NCBI GenBank assembly: GCA_002749065.1
Contig: PDTX01000003.1
Span: forward strand, 62,001 to 126,000
Direction of reading: 5' to 3'
DNA length: 64,000 bases
From: Bacteroidia bacterium
Lineage (GTDB): Bacteria; Bacteroidota; Bacteroidia; Bacteroidales; CAJPTX01
Position numbers and translations under genes: made by a program. The notes under the pieces were generated by a model. That model did no database searches and was not told the DNA's origin. It saw nothing but the letters and a program-made list of their open reading frames with translations. The stretch's first letter is position 1; every line of letters begins with the position of its first letter. This document shows, piece by piece, positions 48,501-58,073 of this stretch.

Positions 48501-49908
48501 GGCAGATAAGGATGAGACGATGGAGGATGTGGTGCTGAGCCGCACGAGGGGGATTGTAACCCGTGGGATGCTGGCTGTGCCGACAGCCCTGACTGCCCCC
48601 GTACCATACGGCCCGATACGTACTCGGGGCAGCTGGGATTTGACGGTGACCGTCAAGAGTGGCACTGAGCTCCTCTCTGGTGCGCGCCTTTACCTTCTCA
48701 AAAAGGAGTTCGAGATAGGAGACGGTGTGACCAAGCTCGAGTGGGGTGAGGGTAAAAAGAAAAAACCGCTAAAAAAACCTACGGGGAATATGTGGTTCGA
48801 GGTGGAGGGGGCGAAGAGTGTGAATGGAAGGAACGAAGTGGAGGAAGACCTGCTGGCGGTGACGCTCAATGAAAAGGTGCTGGATAATCCAGTGAGATAC
48901 TATGAGGAAGGGAATGCTGACGAGATAATGGGCATAATCATAGAGGAGAGCAAGCTGAGCGGCGCAGAGAATGTGGTGAAGGCCTGGGTAAATAATTCAT
49001 ACACTGAGGAGGGCCAGAAGAAGCTGCAGTACATCCAAGTGATAGCACGGGATGGCGGTAGTGTGCTGGTGGATGGGAAGGACCTGCAGGAGAAGCCGCT
49101 GGAGGTGAAGCCCGATACCCCAGTGACCATAGAGTTCAGGCCTGAGGGTGGTCTGGATTTGTTGAGTGTACATGATGAGAATTTCGCCCGTTTCTTCACC
49201 CCCGAGGACCCGAACGACAGGAGGAAGGGTAAGCTGAAGATGCCGAAGCTGGCGTACCCGGATAATGTGCTCTACATACGGGGCGAGTTTGGTAAACGGG
49301 GAAATTCTGGCGAAGCGGAGCCGGCTAACTACAACGTTTCGTGGAGCATAGTGGATGAGAGCATCTACGGGGATGTCGTCTCGCTGACCATGAAGAACAA
49401 CTCGGGTGAGGTGCTGACCAGCGGTGTGGGTATTGCTCAGAATAGGATAGTGTACTACGATGTGAGGGTGAACCATGAGGGTTACTACCTGAAGTCCTTC
49501 AAGCGCAACGGTGTTGAGCAGCTTCGTCCGGAGCAGAAGGAGCTGAGCGCCTTCTCCGATCAGTGGCGCGTGTCGGAGAACAGCGTTTTCACGCTGGAGC
49601 TGGGGGAGAAGGCCAACACGGGTGGTGGGAATGCGTTGCCGGGTGGTGGTGCGACCTCGGTGGAGAGCCGTCTGCTGGGCGGGGTGAAGGCCTACCCGGT
49701 GCCGCTGGTCGACTGGCTGAAGGTGTCGAATGTGCAGCAGGCGAAGCGCTACCGCCTCCTGAATGCCCTCGGGGTAAGCCTGATGGAGGGGACGATGAGC
49801 GGCGCGCCGATGCTGCAGCTGGATGTGTCGGGCCTGCCGGCGGGGATGTACCTGCTGGAGCTGGAGGATGTCGAGGGGCGCTTTAGCCGTCTGCGGCTGG
49901 TGAAGTAG
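45529..49908 (+). CDS. Large secreted protein with repeated Ig/carboxypeptidase-regulatory-like domains and T9SS type A C-terminal sorting domain
   Basis: Signal peptide MLGIVRFGYRLLLLMAGLLVSLAGFAQ; repeated VTIEVKDDDGAPVKGAKVSI-type modules; C-term VKAYPVPLVDWLKVSNVQQAKRYRLLNALGVSLMEGTMSGAPMLQLDVSGLPAGMYLLELEDVEGRFSRLRLVK. Confidence 0.88.
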   Translation: MLGIVRFGYRLLLLMAGLLVSLAGFAQKTMDAPEIEVNVPSGATVNRPNLEVELSVSRGGGLERCAGWKLDGSGALIPTKTFSPGGWVSTTSEQDFIVLVKHVLRLEGSSTPNEKQGWAIKELSIKAYNGMNELELARYTPNPFYVTHTPLDLNNIPNALCLDVSNEYHRLYFKLPSSVQDHWKIKLSLKLIPQEMVQVKKTGLGSRKLYVHTQLYDKSIQHNENTYKSELSDGDWIPKDAYVGYDHTLGAAGYPAAPHHPFPSGRAKELKYRGKPFTKEIKWKVVGNIEKWVDKRPSPAVKRKASLQVVNEDGSAASGLTVNIGGEAAKEMPPSSGIYVVELDENADYKFKVTGLSGKEVTASDINPSSPSPSGNFHLGAADKEIGTLTIGPAKSTKNFQFTIQEDGNSANKLPGIKVSPVGSEVTFNPSEATSATGGTASLQGGARTWPASVSFRFTDPSEVFGSKDVSVDVPPSGAIPTKTVELERLSTQVTFRVKDGSSPVAGATVTVDGQTGTTDGSGEVKLELKRGKTHAYQVSHSEYSPTSGNTEVVGASPSFVDVALSKVPTIKVTIEVKDDDGAPVKGAKVSIKPSSGSAFTATDNGDGTYSAGCVDGDYTYEVSAPEHFTAPASGSFSVGGAPVTESVSLTRKTVDYKVVVNAPGAISGEPTVDISGFSVVKESGSGGVFTFKVSGLKSGKDYKVDVKMSGFESKMGLALDPGPSAATGATNRMEITLEEKQNTYKLNFTVVATLGSKDYSKTGEISVLSCTPSGLLQKVKEGIKNGGKFPYGLEFKAQAGVPITVKVKFLNFKHFVDKELSFEFPRTKSEETIKLEQKDKEIYCEAKGAKRASLYYFKDDVTKSDGTYTFRGLEEGKEFYLVVMKEGYKSQRIKLSSANPTPEVNLKAETASDPTKKYRMQFRVVDSDGNGIPMAKVIYGPSGSIQRGETWTDVNGGVLIFELEGATGGKEYVFEVSKEGYGTTTSIKKVADKDETMEDVVLSRTRGIVTRGMLAVPTALTAPVPYGPIRTRGSWDLTVTVKSGTELLSGARLYLLKKEFEIGDGVTKLEWGEGKKKKPLKKPTGNMWFEVEGAKSVNGRNEVEEDLLAVTLNEKVLDNPVRYYEEGNADEIMGIIIEESKLSGAENVVKAWVNNSYTEEGQKKLQYIQVIARDGGSVLVDGKDLQEKPLEVKPDTPVTIEFRPEGGLDLLSVHDENFARFFTPEDPNDRRKGKLKMPKLAYPDNVLYIRGEFGKRGNSGEAEPANYNVSWSIVDESIYGDVVSLTMKNNSGEVLTSGVGIAQNRIVYYDVRVNHEGYYLKSFKRNGVEQLRPEQKELSAFSDQWRVSENSVFTLELGEKANTGGGNALPGGGATSVESRLLGGVKAYPVPLVDWLKVSNVQQAKRYRLLNALGVSLMEGTMSGAPMLQLDVSGLPAGMYLLELEDVEGRFSRLRLVK

Positions 49909-49932
49909 CCCGCTTTCGGGTGTCGATGTCGG

Positions 49933-49997
49933 CCAGAATTATTCTGGAATAATTTATACCTTTGCGCTTGGTGTATAGTTCTGCACCAAGCGCAAAG
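49933..49997. promoter_or_regulatory. Stacked perfect dyads over the secA promoter
   Basis: CCAGAAT-T-ATTCTGG (49933-49947), overlapping AATTATTC-TG-GAATAATT (49937-49954), -7 box TACCTTTG (49957-49964), CTTTGCGCTTGGTG-N10-CACCAAGCGCAAAG (49960-49997). Confidence 0.85.
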
Positions 49998-50012
49998 TTT
50001 ATATTAGCACGT

Positions 50013-53000
50013 ATGGCGAAGAGCATAGTAGCGAGGGTGATATCCTCGGTTTTCGGCACGAAGTCCGAGAAGGACCAGAAGGCCCTGCAGCCGATTGTGG
50101 CCAAGGTGAACGAGGAGTGGCCCCGCCTCAAGGCGATGAGCAATGACGAGCTGCGCACGGTGGCGCAGGGCATGCGCGCCGAGGTGCAGGCTTCGTTCGC
50201 CGAGAGCCAGAGGGAGATCGGGGAGCTGAAGCACCGTCTGGACGTGGAGCCGCTCACGCTCGGCGAGCGCGAGAAGCTCTTCAAGCGCATCGATGAGCTG
50301 AAGGCCAGCATCGGGGAGAGCGTCGAGGCGGCTCTGCAGCGGGTGTTGCCCCTGGCCTTCGCGGTGGTGCGTGAGACGGCGCGCCGGTTTGCTGAGAGTG
50401 AGACCCTGGAGGTTACGGCCAATGAGCATGACCGCCAGCTGGCCGGCCAGGGGCGCGACTTCGTGGAGATAGAGGGCGACAAGGCCATATACTACACGAG
50501 CTGGATGGTGGGGGGGAATGAGATACGCTGGGACATGGTGCACTACGATGTGCAGCTGATGGGCGGGGCGGTGCTCCACGAGGGGAAGGTGGCCGAGATG
50601 TCGACCGGTGAGGGGAAGACGCTGGTGGCGACCCTGCCGGTGTTCCTCAACGCCCTGCCGGGCCTGGGGGTGCACGTGGTGACGGTGAACGACTACCTGG
50701 CCAAGCGTGACTCCGAGTGGATGGGCCCGCTCTACGAGTTCCACGGCCTGAGCGTGGATTGCATTGACAGGCACGAGCCCAGCTCGGATGCCCGGCGGAG
50801 GGCCTACGCGGCCGACATCACCTTCGGCACGAACAACGAGTTCGGCTTCGACTACCTCCGCGACAACATGGCCTTCGAGGTGGGGGGCCTGGTGCAGCGC
50901 GAGCACAACTACGCCATCGTCGATGAGGTCGACTCGGTGCTGATTGACGATGCCCGTACCCCGCTCATCATCTCCGGCCCGACCAACCGGGACAACAACC
51001 AGATGTTCGAGGAGTTCCGCCCGGAGGTGGAGCTGCTGGTGAACGCGCAGCAGAAGTTCGTCATCCAGCAGCTGGCCGAGTCGAAGCGGCTCATCGCCGA
51101 GGGGAAGAACGAGGAGGGGGGGAAGATGCTCCTGCGCGTGTTCAAGGGTCTGCCGAAGTACAAGCCGCTGACCAAGTTCGAGAGCGAGCCGGGCATCAAG
51201 AGCCTGCGGCTGAAGACCGAGAACTTCTACATGCAGGAGAACAACAAGAACATGCATCTGATAACGGATGACCTGTTCTTCATCATCGACGAGAAGCGCC
51301 ACAGCGTGGAGCTGACCGATAAGGGCATCGACATGCTCTCGCGGCGGGTGAACGACCCGGATTTCTTCGTGCTGCCGGACATGGGCGTGAAGGTGGCCGA
51401 GATTGAGGAGGGGGATGGCACGCCCGACGAGAAGGCCCGCGCGAAGGAGGAGCTCATGCGGCAGTGGTCCAACAAGGCCGAGCGCCTCCACATCGTGCAG
51501 CAGCTGCTGAGCGCGTACACGATGTACGAGCGCGACGTGGAGTACCTGGTGGAGGACAATCAGGTGAAGATTGTCGATGAGCAGACGGGGCGTACGCTCG
51601 AGGGGCGGCGCTACTCCGACGGGCTGCACCAGGCGCTGGAGGCCAAGGAGGGGGTGAAGATAGAGGCCCCGACGCAGACCTTCGCGACGGTGACCCTGCA
51701 GAACTACTTCCGTATGTACCGCAAGCTCTCGGGCATGACCGGTACGGCCGAGACGGAGGCGGGCGAGCTCTGGAGCATCTACAAGCTCGATGTGGTCGTC
51801 ATCCCGACCAACCGGCCGGTGATCCGCAAGGATGGGAACGACCTGCTCTACAAGACCGTGCGGGAGAAGTTCGCCGCCGTGATTGAGGAGGTGGAGCGGC
51901 TAGTGGGCGAGGGGCGGCCGGTGCTGGTGGGCACAACCTCGGTGGAGATTTCCGAGCAGCTGAGCCGCATGCTCAAGTTCCGCAAGATTCCGCATAATGT
52001 GCTCAACGCCAAGCAGCACCAGCGCGAGGCCGAGGTGGTGGCCCAGGCGGGCAAGGCGGGCACGGTGACCATCGCCACCAACATGGCGGGCCGTGGTACC
52101 GACATCAAGCTCAGCCCGGAGGTGCGGGCGGCCGGCGGGCTGGCCATCATCGGCACCGAGCGGCATGAGTCCCGAAGGGTGGACCGCCAGCTGCGGGGCC
52201 GCTCCGGCCGTCAGGGCGACCCGGGCTCGTCGACCTTCTTCGTGTCGCTGGAGGACAACCTGATGCGTATGATTGTGTCCGACCGCTTCGGGCGCATGAT
52301 GGACCGCCTCGGGCACCAGGAGGGCGACGTGATTCAGCACCCTTGGTTCACCAAGTCCGTGGAGCGTGCCCAGCGGAAGGTGGAGGAGAACAACTTCGGC
52401 ATCCGCAAGCGGCTCCTGGAGTACGACGACGTGATGAACCTGCAGCGTACCAATATCTACACCCGACGGCGGCACGCCCTCTTCGGCGAGCGCCTCGAGG
52501 AGGACATCGCCGATGCGATAGCCAGCGTGAGCTACGACATCGCGGGCATGTTCGCGGGCTATGAGGACTACGAGGGGCTGAACGACTTCATCATGCGCAG
52601 CTTCGCCATGGAGAGCACCATCAGCGAGGCGGCCTACACCGAGGCCTCTGGGGACCAGCTCGGCGAGCTCATCGAGGAGATGCTCACGGCCCGCTACAAG
52701 CAGCGGATGGACTCCATAAAGCAGCGGGCGATGCCGGTGCTGCAGGGCGTGGTGCAGGAGCATGGCGACCGCTTTGAGAACATCGCCGTGCCCCTCTCCG
52801 ACGGGGTGCGCAGCATACAGATCACCATCCCGCTCAGGCGCGCCATCGAGAGCGAGGGGCGCGAGCTGGTGCGGGGCATTAGCCGCACGGTGGTGCTGCA
52901 CGAGATAGACGACCACTGGCAGCAGCACCTCCTGGCCATGGACGAGCTCAAGCAGAGCGTGCAGAACGCCTCCTATGAGCAGAAGGACCCGCTGGTGATC

Positions 53001-53312
53001 TTCAAGTTCGAGGGCTACAACCTCTTCGAGAAGATGATAGGGACGCTCAATCAGGCCATTCTGGAAATACTCTTCAAGATCCACATACCCGTGGAGGAGC
53101 CCGAGCAGGTGCGTGAGGCCCCGGAGCGACCCAACCCGTCGAGAGGGCCGAAGAACCTCCAGGCCGGGCGGAGCGAGGTGGCCACCTCGCGGACCAGCGA
53201 GCCGAGCCGTACGCCCCTACGCCGGGAGAAGAAGATAGGCCGGAATGACCCCTGCCCCTGCGGCAGCGGGAAGAAGTACAAGCAGTGCTGCGGTAGGCAC
53301 GATAAGCAATAG
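50013..53312 (+). CDS. secA: Preprotein translocase subunit SecA
   Basis: MSTGEGKTLVATLPVFLNAL; DEVDSVLIDDARTPLIISGP; ATNMAGRGTDIKL; C-terminal zinc motif RNDPCPCGSGKKYKQCCG. Confidence 0.98.
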   Translation: MAKSIVARVISSVFGTKSEKDQKALQPIVAKVNEEWPRLKAMSNDELRTVAQGMRAEVQASFAESQREIGELKHRLDVEPLTLGEREKLFKRIDELKASIGESVEAALQRVLPLAFAVVRETARRFAESETLEVTANEHDRQLAGQGRDFVEIEGDKAIYYTSWMVGGNEIRWDMVHYDVQLMGGAVLHEGKVAEMSTGEGKTLVATLPVFLNALPGLGVHVVTVNDYLAKRDSEWMGPLYEFHGLSVDCIDRHEPSSDARRRAYAADITFGTNNEFGFDYLRDNMAFEVGGLVQREHNYAIVDEVDSVLIDDARTPLIISGPTNRDNNQMFEEFRPEVELLVNAQQKFVIQQLAESKRLIAEGKNEEGGKMLLRVFKGLPKYKPLTKFESEPGIKSLRLKTENFYMQENNKNMHLITDDLFFIIDEKRHSVELTDKGIDMLSRRVNDPDFFVLPDMGVKVAEIEEGDGTPDEKARAKEELMRQWSNKAERLHIVQQLLSAYTMYERDVEYLVEDNQVKIVDEQTGRTLEGRRYSDGLHQALEAKEGVKIEAPTQTFATVTLQNYFRMYRKLSGMTGTAETEAGELWSIYKLDVVVIPTNRPVIRKDGNDLLYKTVREKFAAVIEEVERLVGEGRPVLVGTTSVEISEQLSRMLKFRKIPHNVLNAKQHQREAEVVAQAGKAGTVTIATNMAGRGTDIKLSPEVRAAGGLAIIGTERHESRRVDRQLRGRSGRQGDPGSSTFFVSLEDNLMRMIVSDRFGRMMDRLGHQEGDVIQHPWFTKSVERAQRKVEENNFGIRKRLLEYDDVMNLQRTNIYTRRRHALFGERLEEDIADAIASVSYDIAGMFAGYEDYEGLNDFIMRSFAMESTISEAAYTEASGDQLGELIEEMLTARYKQRMDSIKQRAMPVLQGVVQEHGDRFENIAVPLSDGVRSIQITIPLRRAIESEGRELVRGISRTVVLHEIDDHWQQHLLAMDELKQSVQNASYEQKDPLVIFKFEGYNLFEKMIGTLNQAILEILFKIHIPVEEPEQVREAPERPNPSRGPKNLQAGRSEVATSRTSEPSRTPLRREKKIGRNDPCPCGSGKKYKQCCGRHDKQ

Positions 53313-53329
53313 AATAGGGAGAAGGCCGT

Positions 53330-55135
53330 ATGGCGATGGAGAAAATGGATATCGTAGCGCAGCTGCAGGCTGAGATACAGGGGGCTATCAGGGAGCTGCT
53401 GGCTCTGGAGGTGCCGTCGGAGACGATACAGGTGACCCCCACCCGCTCGGAGTTCGAGGGCGACTACACGGTGGTGGTCTTCCCGTGGGTCAAGCAGGCC
53501 CGGTGCAAGCCCGAGGAGCTGGGGCATAGGCTGGGCGACTACCTGCTGCAGCACTCGCCCAGCGTGGCGGATGTCAACGTGGTGAAGGGCTTCCTGAACA
53601 TGAGCCTGCGCGACGAGTTCCTGACCCTGGCCCTGGCGAGGATGCCCAAGGATGGCACCTTCGGCCTGGCCGCGCCCAATAGCTCCGGCAGGACGCTCTG
53701 CCTGGAGTACTCCTCGCCCAACACCAACAAGCCGCTGCACCTGGGGCATATCCGCAACATCCTGCTGGGGTGGAGCGTGAGCCGCATCAAGGAGGCCGTG
53801 GGCGATAGGGTGGTCATGGTCAACGTGACCAACGACCGGGGGATACACATCTGCAAGTCCATGCTCGCCTGGATGCGCCACGGCCAGGGCGAAACGCCCC
53901 AGAGCAGCGGCATGAAGGGCGATTTCCTCGTGGGGAAGTACTACGTCCTCTTCGAGAAGGACTTCCGCCGGGAGGTGGCCGAGCTGGTGGCCGGGGGCAT
54001 GACCGAGGAGGAGGCCAAGGAGGCGGCGCCCAGCATGCGCGAGGCCCAGGAGATGCTGCGGAGGTGGGAGCGGAAGGACCCCGAGATCTACGCCCTGTGG
54101 GAGCGGATGAACAGCTGGGTCTACGCCGGGTTCGAGGTGACCTACCAGACCCTCGGCGTGCATTTCGACAAGATATACTACGAGTCGGACACCTACATCC
54201 TCGGGAAGAGCCTCGTGGAGGACGGGCTGGCCTGCGGGGTGTTCTACCGGCGCGAGGACGGGTCGGTGTGGGCCGACCTGACCGACATCGGCCTCGACGA
54301 GAAGCTGCTGCTGCGCTCCGACGGCACCTCGGTCTACATGACCCAGGACCTCGGCACGGCCCTCGAGCGCTACAACGAGTTCCGCTTCGACGACATGACC
54401 TACGTGGTGGGCGATGAGCAGAACTACCACTTCCAGGTGCTGCAGATACTCCTCCAGCGCCTGGGCTACGAGTGGGCCTCGCGGATATTCCACCTCAGCT
54501 ACGGCATGGTCGCCCTGCCGGAGGGGAAGATGAAGTCGCGCGAGGGTACGGTGGTCGACGCCGACGACCTCATCGCCTCGGTGGTGAGCATCGCCCGCGA
54601 AACCTCCGACACGCTCGGCAAGCTCAAGGAGGTGGACCCCGCCGACCTGGACGACATACACAGGGCCGTGGGCCTGGGCGCGCTCAAGTACTTCATCATC
54701 AAGGTGGACCCCACCAAGAGCATGGTCTTCGACCCCAAGGAGTCCATCGACTTCAACGGGAATACCGGCCCCTTCATCCAGTACACGCACGCCCGTGCAT
54801 GCAGCATCCTCCGGCGGATGGAGGGCCAGGTCGAGCCCCTCCTCCCCACGCTGGAGGGCATCAGCTACAGCCCCTTCGAGCGTAAGCTCATCCGCCGCCT
54901 CTACGCCTTCCCGGGCCTCATCCGCCAGGCGGCCAAGGAGCATAGCCCCGCCCTGGTGGCCAACTATACCTACGAGCTGGCCCGCGAGTTCAACCAGTTC
55001 TACCACGAATGCCCCGTGAGCCGCGAGGAGGACCCCAAGCTCAGGAGCATGCGCGTGGAGCTGACCCGGGGCGTGGTCAAGGTGCTGGCCTCGGCGCTCA
55101 GGCTGCTGGGCATACAGGCACCCGAGCGGATGTAG
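53330..55135 (+). CDS. argS: Arginyl-tRNA synthetase
   Basis: EYSSPNTNKPLHLGHIRN (HIGH-type); VVGDEQNYHFQVLQILLQRLG; KMKSREGTVVDADDLI. Confidence 0.97.
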   Translation: MAMEKMDIVAQLQAEIQGAIRELLALEVPSETIQVTPTRSEFEGDYTVVVFPWVKQARCKPEELGHRLGDYLLQHSPSVADVNVVKGFLNMSLRDEFLTLALARMPKDGTFGLAAPNSSGRTLCLEYSSPNTNKPLHLGHIRNILLGWSVSRIKEAVGDRVVMVNVTNDRGIHICKSMLAWMRHGQGETPQSSGMKGDFLVGKYYVLFEKDFRREVAELVAGGMTEEEAKEAAPSMREAQEMLRRWERKDPEIYALWERMNSWVYAGFEVTYQTLGVHFDKIYYESDTYILGKSLVEDGLACGVFYRREDGSVWADLTDIGLDEKLLLRSDGTSVYMTQDLGTALERYNEFRFDDMTYVVGDEQNYHFQVLQILLQRLGYEWASRIFHLSYGMVALPEGKMKSREGTVVDADDLIASVVSIARETSDTLGKLKEVDPADLDDIHRAVGLGALKYFIIKVDPTKSMVFDPKESIDFNGNTGPFIQYTHARACSILRRMEGQVEPLLPTLEGISYSPFERKLIRRLYAFPGLIRQAAKEHSPALVANYTYELAREFNQFYHECPVSREEDPKLRSMRVELTRGVVKVLASALRLLGIQAPERM

Positions 55136-55157
55136 CACACTAGCCGATACGCGGCAT

Positions 55158-56471
55158 ATGAACTACGAAGAGACGGTCGGCTACATCATGTCGGCCCTGC
55201 CCATGTTTCAGCGTGTGGGGGCCGCGGCCTACAAGCCCAACCTGGACAACTCGCACGCCCTGGACCTATACGATGCCTCCCCCCACGAGGATTTCCTCAC
55301 CATCCACGTGGCGGGCACCAACGGCAAGGGGAGCGTGTCGCACATGCTGGCCGCCATCCTCACCGCCGCGGGCTACCGCACGGGCCTGCTGACCTCCCCC
55401 CACCTGCTGGACTACCGCGAGCGCATACGCGTCGATGGGCAGATGGTCAGCGAGGACTTCATCACCCAGTACGTCGATAGCCATCTGGAGGTCTTCGAGG
55501 AGATAAGCCCCTCCTTCTTCGAGATGTCGGTCGCCATGGCCTTCAGCTACTTCGCCGACCAGCAGGTCGATATCGCCGTGGTGGAGGTCGGGATGGGGGG
55601 GCGGCTCGACAGCACCAACATCATCAGCCCCACCGTCAGCGTCATCACCAGCATCGGCTACGACCACATGGCCTTCCTCGGGGGCACCATGGCCGAGATT
55701 GCGGGTGAGAAGGCCGGCATCATCAAGCAGAACCGCCCCGTGGTGGTGGGGGCTGTGGACGAGGAGCTCCGCCCCGTCTTCATCGATAGGGCCAGGGAGA
55801 TGGGCAGCCCCTACACCTTTGCCCAGGACCGGTGGACGGTGGTGCCCAAGGGCGCATCGGGCGAGAGGCAATGCTTTGACTGCCTGAACAGCCGGTCGCG
55901 CAAGCCCATGGAGATTGTCACCGACCTTCGTGGCATCGTCCAATCGCAGAATTTGGCCACTGTCCTGTGCGTGGTGGACTACCTCCGCCGCGAGGGGCTA
56001 CATATTCCGTGGACCATCGTGCAGCAGGGCTTGGGACGGGTGCAGCAGTCCACGGGGCTGGCCGGTCGGTGGCAACCCATCGACGAAAAGCCCCTCACCA
56101 TTGCCGATGTCGCCCATAATCCGCAGGGTATCGCGGCGGTTCTGGCCCAGGTGGAGCAGACCCCGCATGAGGGCTTGCTCTGGGTGCTGGGCCTATCCGG
56201 CGACAAGGATGTCTCCTCCATTCTGGCCATGCTGCCCTCTGAGGCCACCTACTTCTTCACGCGGGCCGGTGTACCCCGGGCCATGGATGCGGATGCGCTT
56301 CGGGGGGAGGCCACTGGCCACGGGCTCAGGGGGGAGAGCTACCCGGATGTGGCCAGCGCGCTGCGAGCCGCCCGGGAGCGGGCCCGCCCCGAGGACCTCA
56401 TCATGGTGGGGGGGAGCGCCTTCGTCGTGGCGGATGCGCTGGCCGCCGGGGTGGGGGAGAGCGGGCTGTGA
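55158..56471 (+). CDS. folC: Bifunctional folylpolyglutamate synthase/dihydrofolate synthase
   Basis: IHVAGTNGKGSVSHMLAAIL; GLLTSPHLLDYRERIRVDG; VVEVGMGGRLDSTN; DVAHNPQGI. Confidence 0.95.
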   Translation: MNYEETVGYIMSALPMFQRVGAAAYKPNLDNSHALDLYDASPHEDFLTIHVAGTNGKGSVSHMLAAILTAAGYRTGLLTSPHLLDYRERIRVDGQMVSEDFITQYVDSHLEVFEEISPSFFEMSVAMAFSYFADQQVDIAVVEVGMGGRLDSTNIISPTVSVITSIGYDHMAFLGGTMAEIAGEKAGIIKQNRPVVVGAVDEELRPVFIDRAREMGSPYTFAQDRWTVVPKGASGERQCFDCLNSRSRKPMEIVTDLRGIVQSQNLATVLCVVDYLRREGLHIPWTIVQQGLGRVQQSTGLAGRWQPIDEKPLTIADVAHNPQGIAAVLAQVEQTPHEGLLWVLGLSGDKDVSSILAMLPSEATYFFTRAGVPRAMDADALRGEATGHGLRGESYPDVASALRAARERARPEDLIMVGGSAFVVADALAAGVGESGL

Positions 56472-56473
56472 GG

Positions 56474-58036
56474 TCAGAACTCCGTCCAGATGGTCTTGTC
56501 GTCCTCGCTGTAGCGTAGCTGGAAGGCCATCGGGGCATCGGCCACGGCCTTTCGGGCGAGCTCCAGCGCTAGGCGTACGTGGTCGGCCACGTTTGCGGCA
56601 TCGGTGTAGCTCAGGTAGAGGGTGATGGTGCGGCGGGCGTTGTCGTGTACGTGTAGCCGGGCGGGGCAGTCGTCCCAGCTGTTGGGGAGCTCGAGGGCGT
56701 ACTGCTCGCCGCTCGCCTCCATGATGGGGGGGATGATGCGCTCCAGCTCGAGCTGCACATTCCGCCGTCGCTGGATTTCGAGGTACTCCGGCGTGCTGGC
56801 CTGCTTTTCCTGCTCGAGCGCGTAGCTGGCCAGGCGGGGTATGATGTCGGCTAGCTGCTCGAAGGGGGGTAGGGGGAGAACCTCCAGCATGTTCTGCCTG
56901 AATAGGTAGTGCCGGGGTTCGTGTAGCATGATGGTTTCCCAGCCACGCCATGTGGAGAGCGCTACGTACTCCTCATCGATTATGAGGAATTCGCGCCCCT
57001 GCTGCGAGTAGGTGATGGTGGGGATGTGCCTGTATCCATGGCTGCTGACGGACTGGTCGAGGCCGGGGATTTTGAGCTCTGCGAGCCCCTCGAGCTGCTC
57101 CTTCGTGTACCTGGGCCTGAGGCGGAAGTAGTCCATGCGGTCCGGGGGGAAGAGCTGGGCGAGGCGCTTGAGCTCCTCCCGCTGGTAGTCCAGCAGCTGG
57201 GGGCTATTCCCCTGCCCGGGGAAGTTGAGCTTGCTGCGGTGGGTCTGCCCCCAGCCAATATGCTCGCGGACATAGCCTATCCCCAGGGGGAGGGGGCTCT
57301 CGGCCAGCAGCCCATCGAGTATTGCCAGGGTGGGGAGGAGGTGCTTGGCCTTCTGGACGAAGCTGCTGTAGGGGAGGCGTAGCTCCGCGCGCTGCCGCTC
57401 GTTGAGGCGCACGCGTAGCACCTCGCTCTTCTGCTCGCTGCGGAGGTGGTGGGCGTACCGCTTGGTGGCGAGCAGGCTCTTGGCCATGACGCCGACGCTC
57501 CCCGTGGCCACGCTGCGGATTTTCGCCTCCTTGAGCTGCTCGTGCTTTTTGCCGTTCAGGGCTAGCATCCCCTCGGTGCAGAAGCGGGCGTAGCGGGGTA
57601 GCATCAGCCGGAGGAGATCGAGGGAGAAGATGCGCTCATCCTGGGTGTAGCTCCCGCCGAAGAAGGGGCGGAAGTGGGGGCTGTAGTGGCTGAGGCGCAG
57701 CACGAGGTACCCGTCGATGCTGTAGTCGATGCGCTTAATCCGGCGCTCCTCGCCCTTCTTGGCAGGGTAGTGGTGCACCTTGACCTCCAGGTCCGGGGTT
57801 GGGCAGCTGAGCAGGGCCTGGAGCATCTCGTCGGTGCGCTCGAGGTCCTCGCCACTGTTGTGGTAGCGCCTGGGCCTTCGGGCTTGCTCCGCCCGCCCCA
57901 GCTCCCGCCCCAGCTCGGCGACCAGCTGCCTGAGGGCCGCCCGCCAGTGGCGCTTGTCGCTACCCTGGGCCTTCTGCAGACGGGCGGCGGTGAAGCTGGC
58001 CAGCTCCTCGGGGGTGAGTGGGGGGTGCTTGTCCAT
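56474..58036 (-). CDS. Protein of unknown function (520 aa)
   Basis: Full-length ORF with codon use consistent with the genome; no family recognised by eye. Confidence 0.75.
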   Translation of the reverse strand: MDKHPPLTPEELASFTAARLQKAQGSDKRHWRAALRQLVAELGRELGRAEQARRPRRYHNSGEDLERTDEMLQALLSCPTPDLEVKVHHYPAKKGEERRIKRIDYSIDGYLVLRLSHYSPHFRPFFGGSYTQDERIFSLDLLRLMLPRYARFCTEGMLALNGKKHEQLKEAKIRSVATGSVGVMAKSLLATKRYAHHLRSEQKSEVLRVRLNERQRAELRLPYSSFVQKAKHLLPTLAILDGLLAESPLPLGIGYVREHIGWGQTHRSKLNFPGQGNSPQLLDYQREELKRLAQLFPPDRMDYFRLRPRYTKEQLEGLAELKIPGLDQSVSSHGYRHIPTITYSQQGREFLIIDEEYVALSTWRGWETIMLHEPRHYLFRQNMLEVLPLPPFEQLADIIPRLASYALEQEKQASTPEYLEIQRRRNVQLELERIIPPIMEASGEQYALELPNSWDDCPARLHVHDNARRTITLYLSYTDAANVADHVRLALELARKAVADAPMAFQLRYSEDDKTIWTEF

Positions 58037-58073
58037 GGCCTTGGGCTTTGCCGCGAAGGTGGGGGATTTCCGT

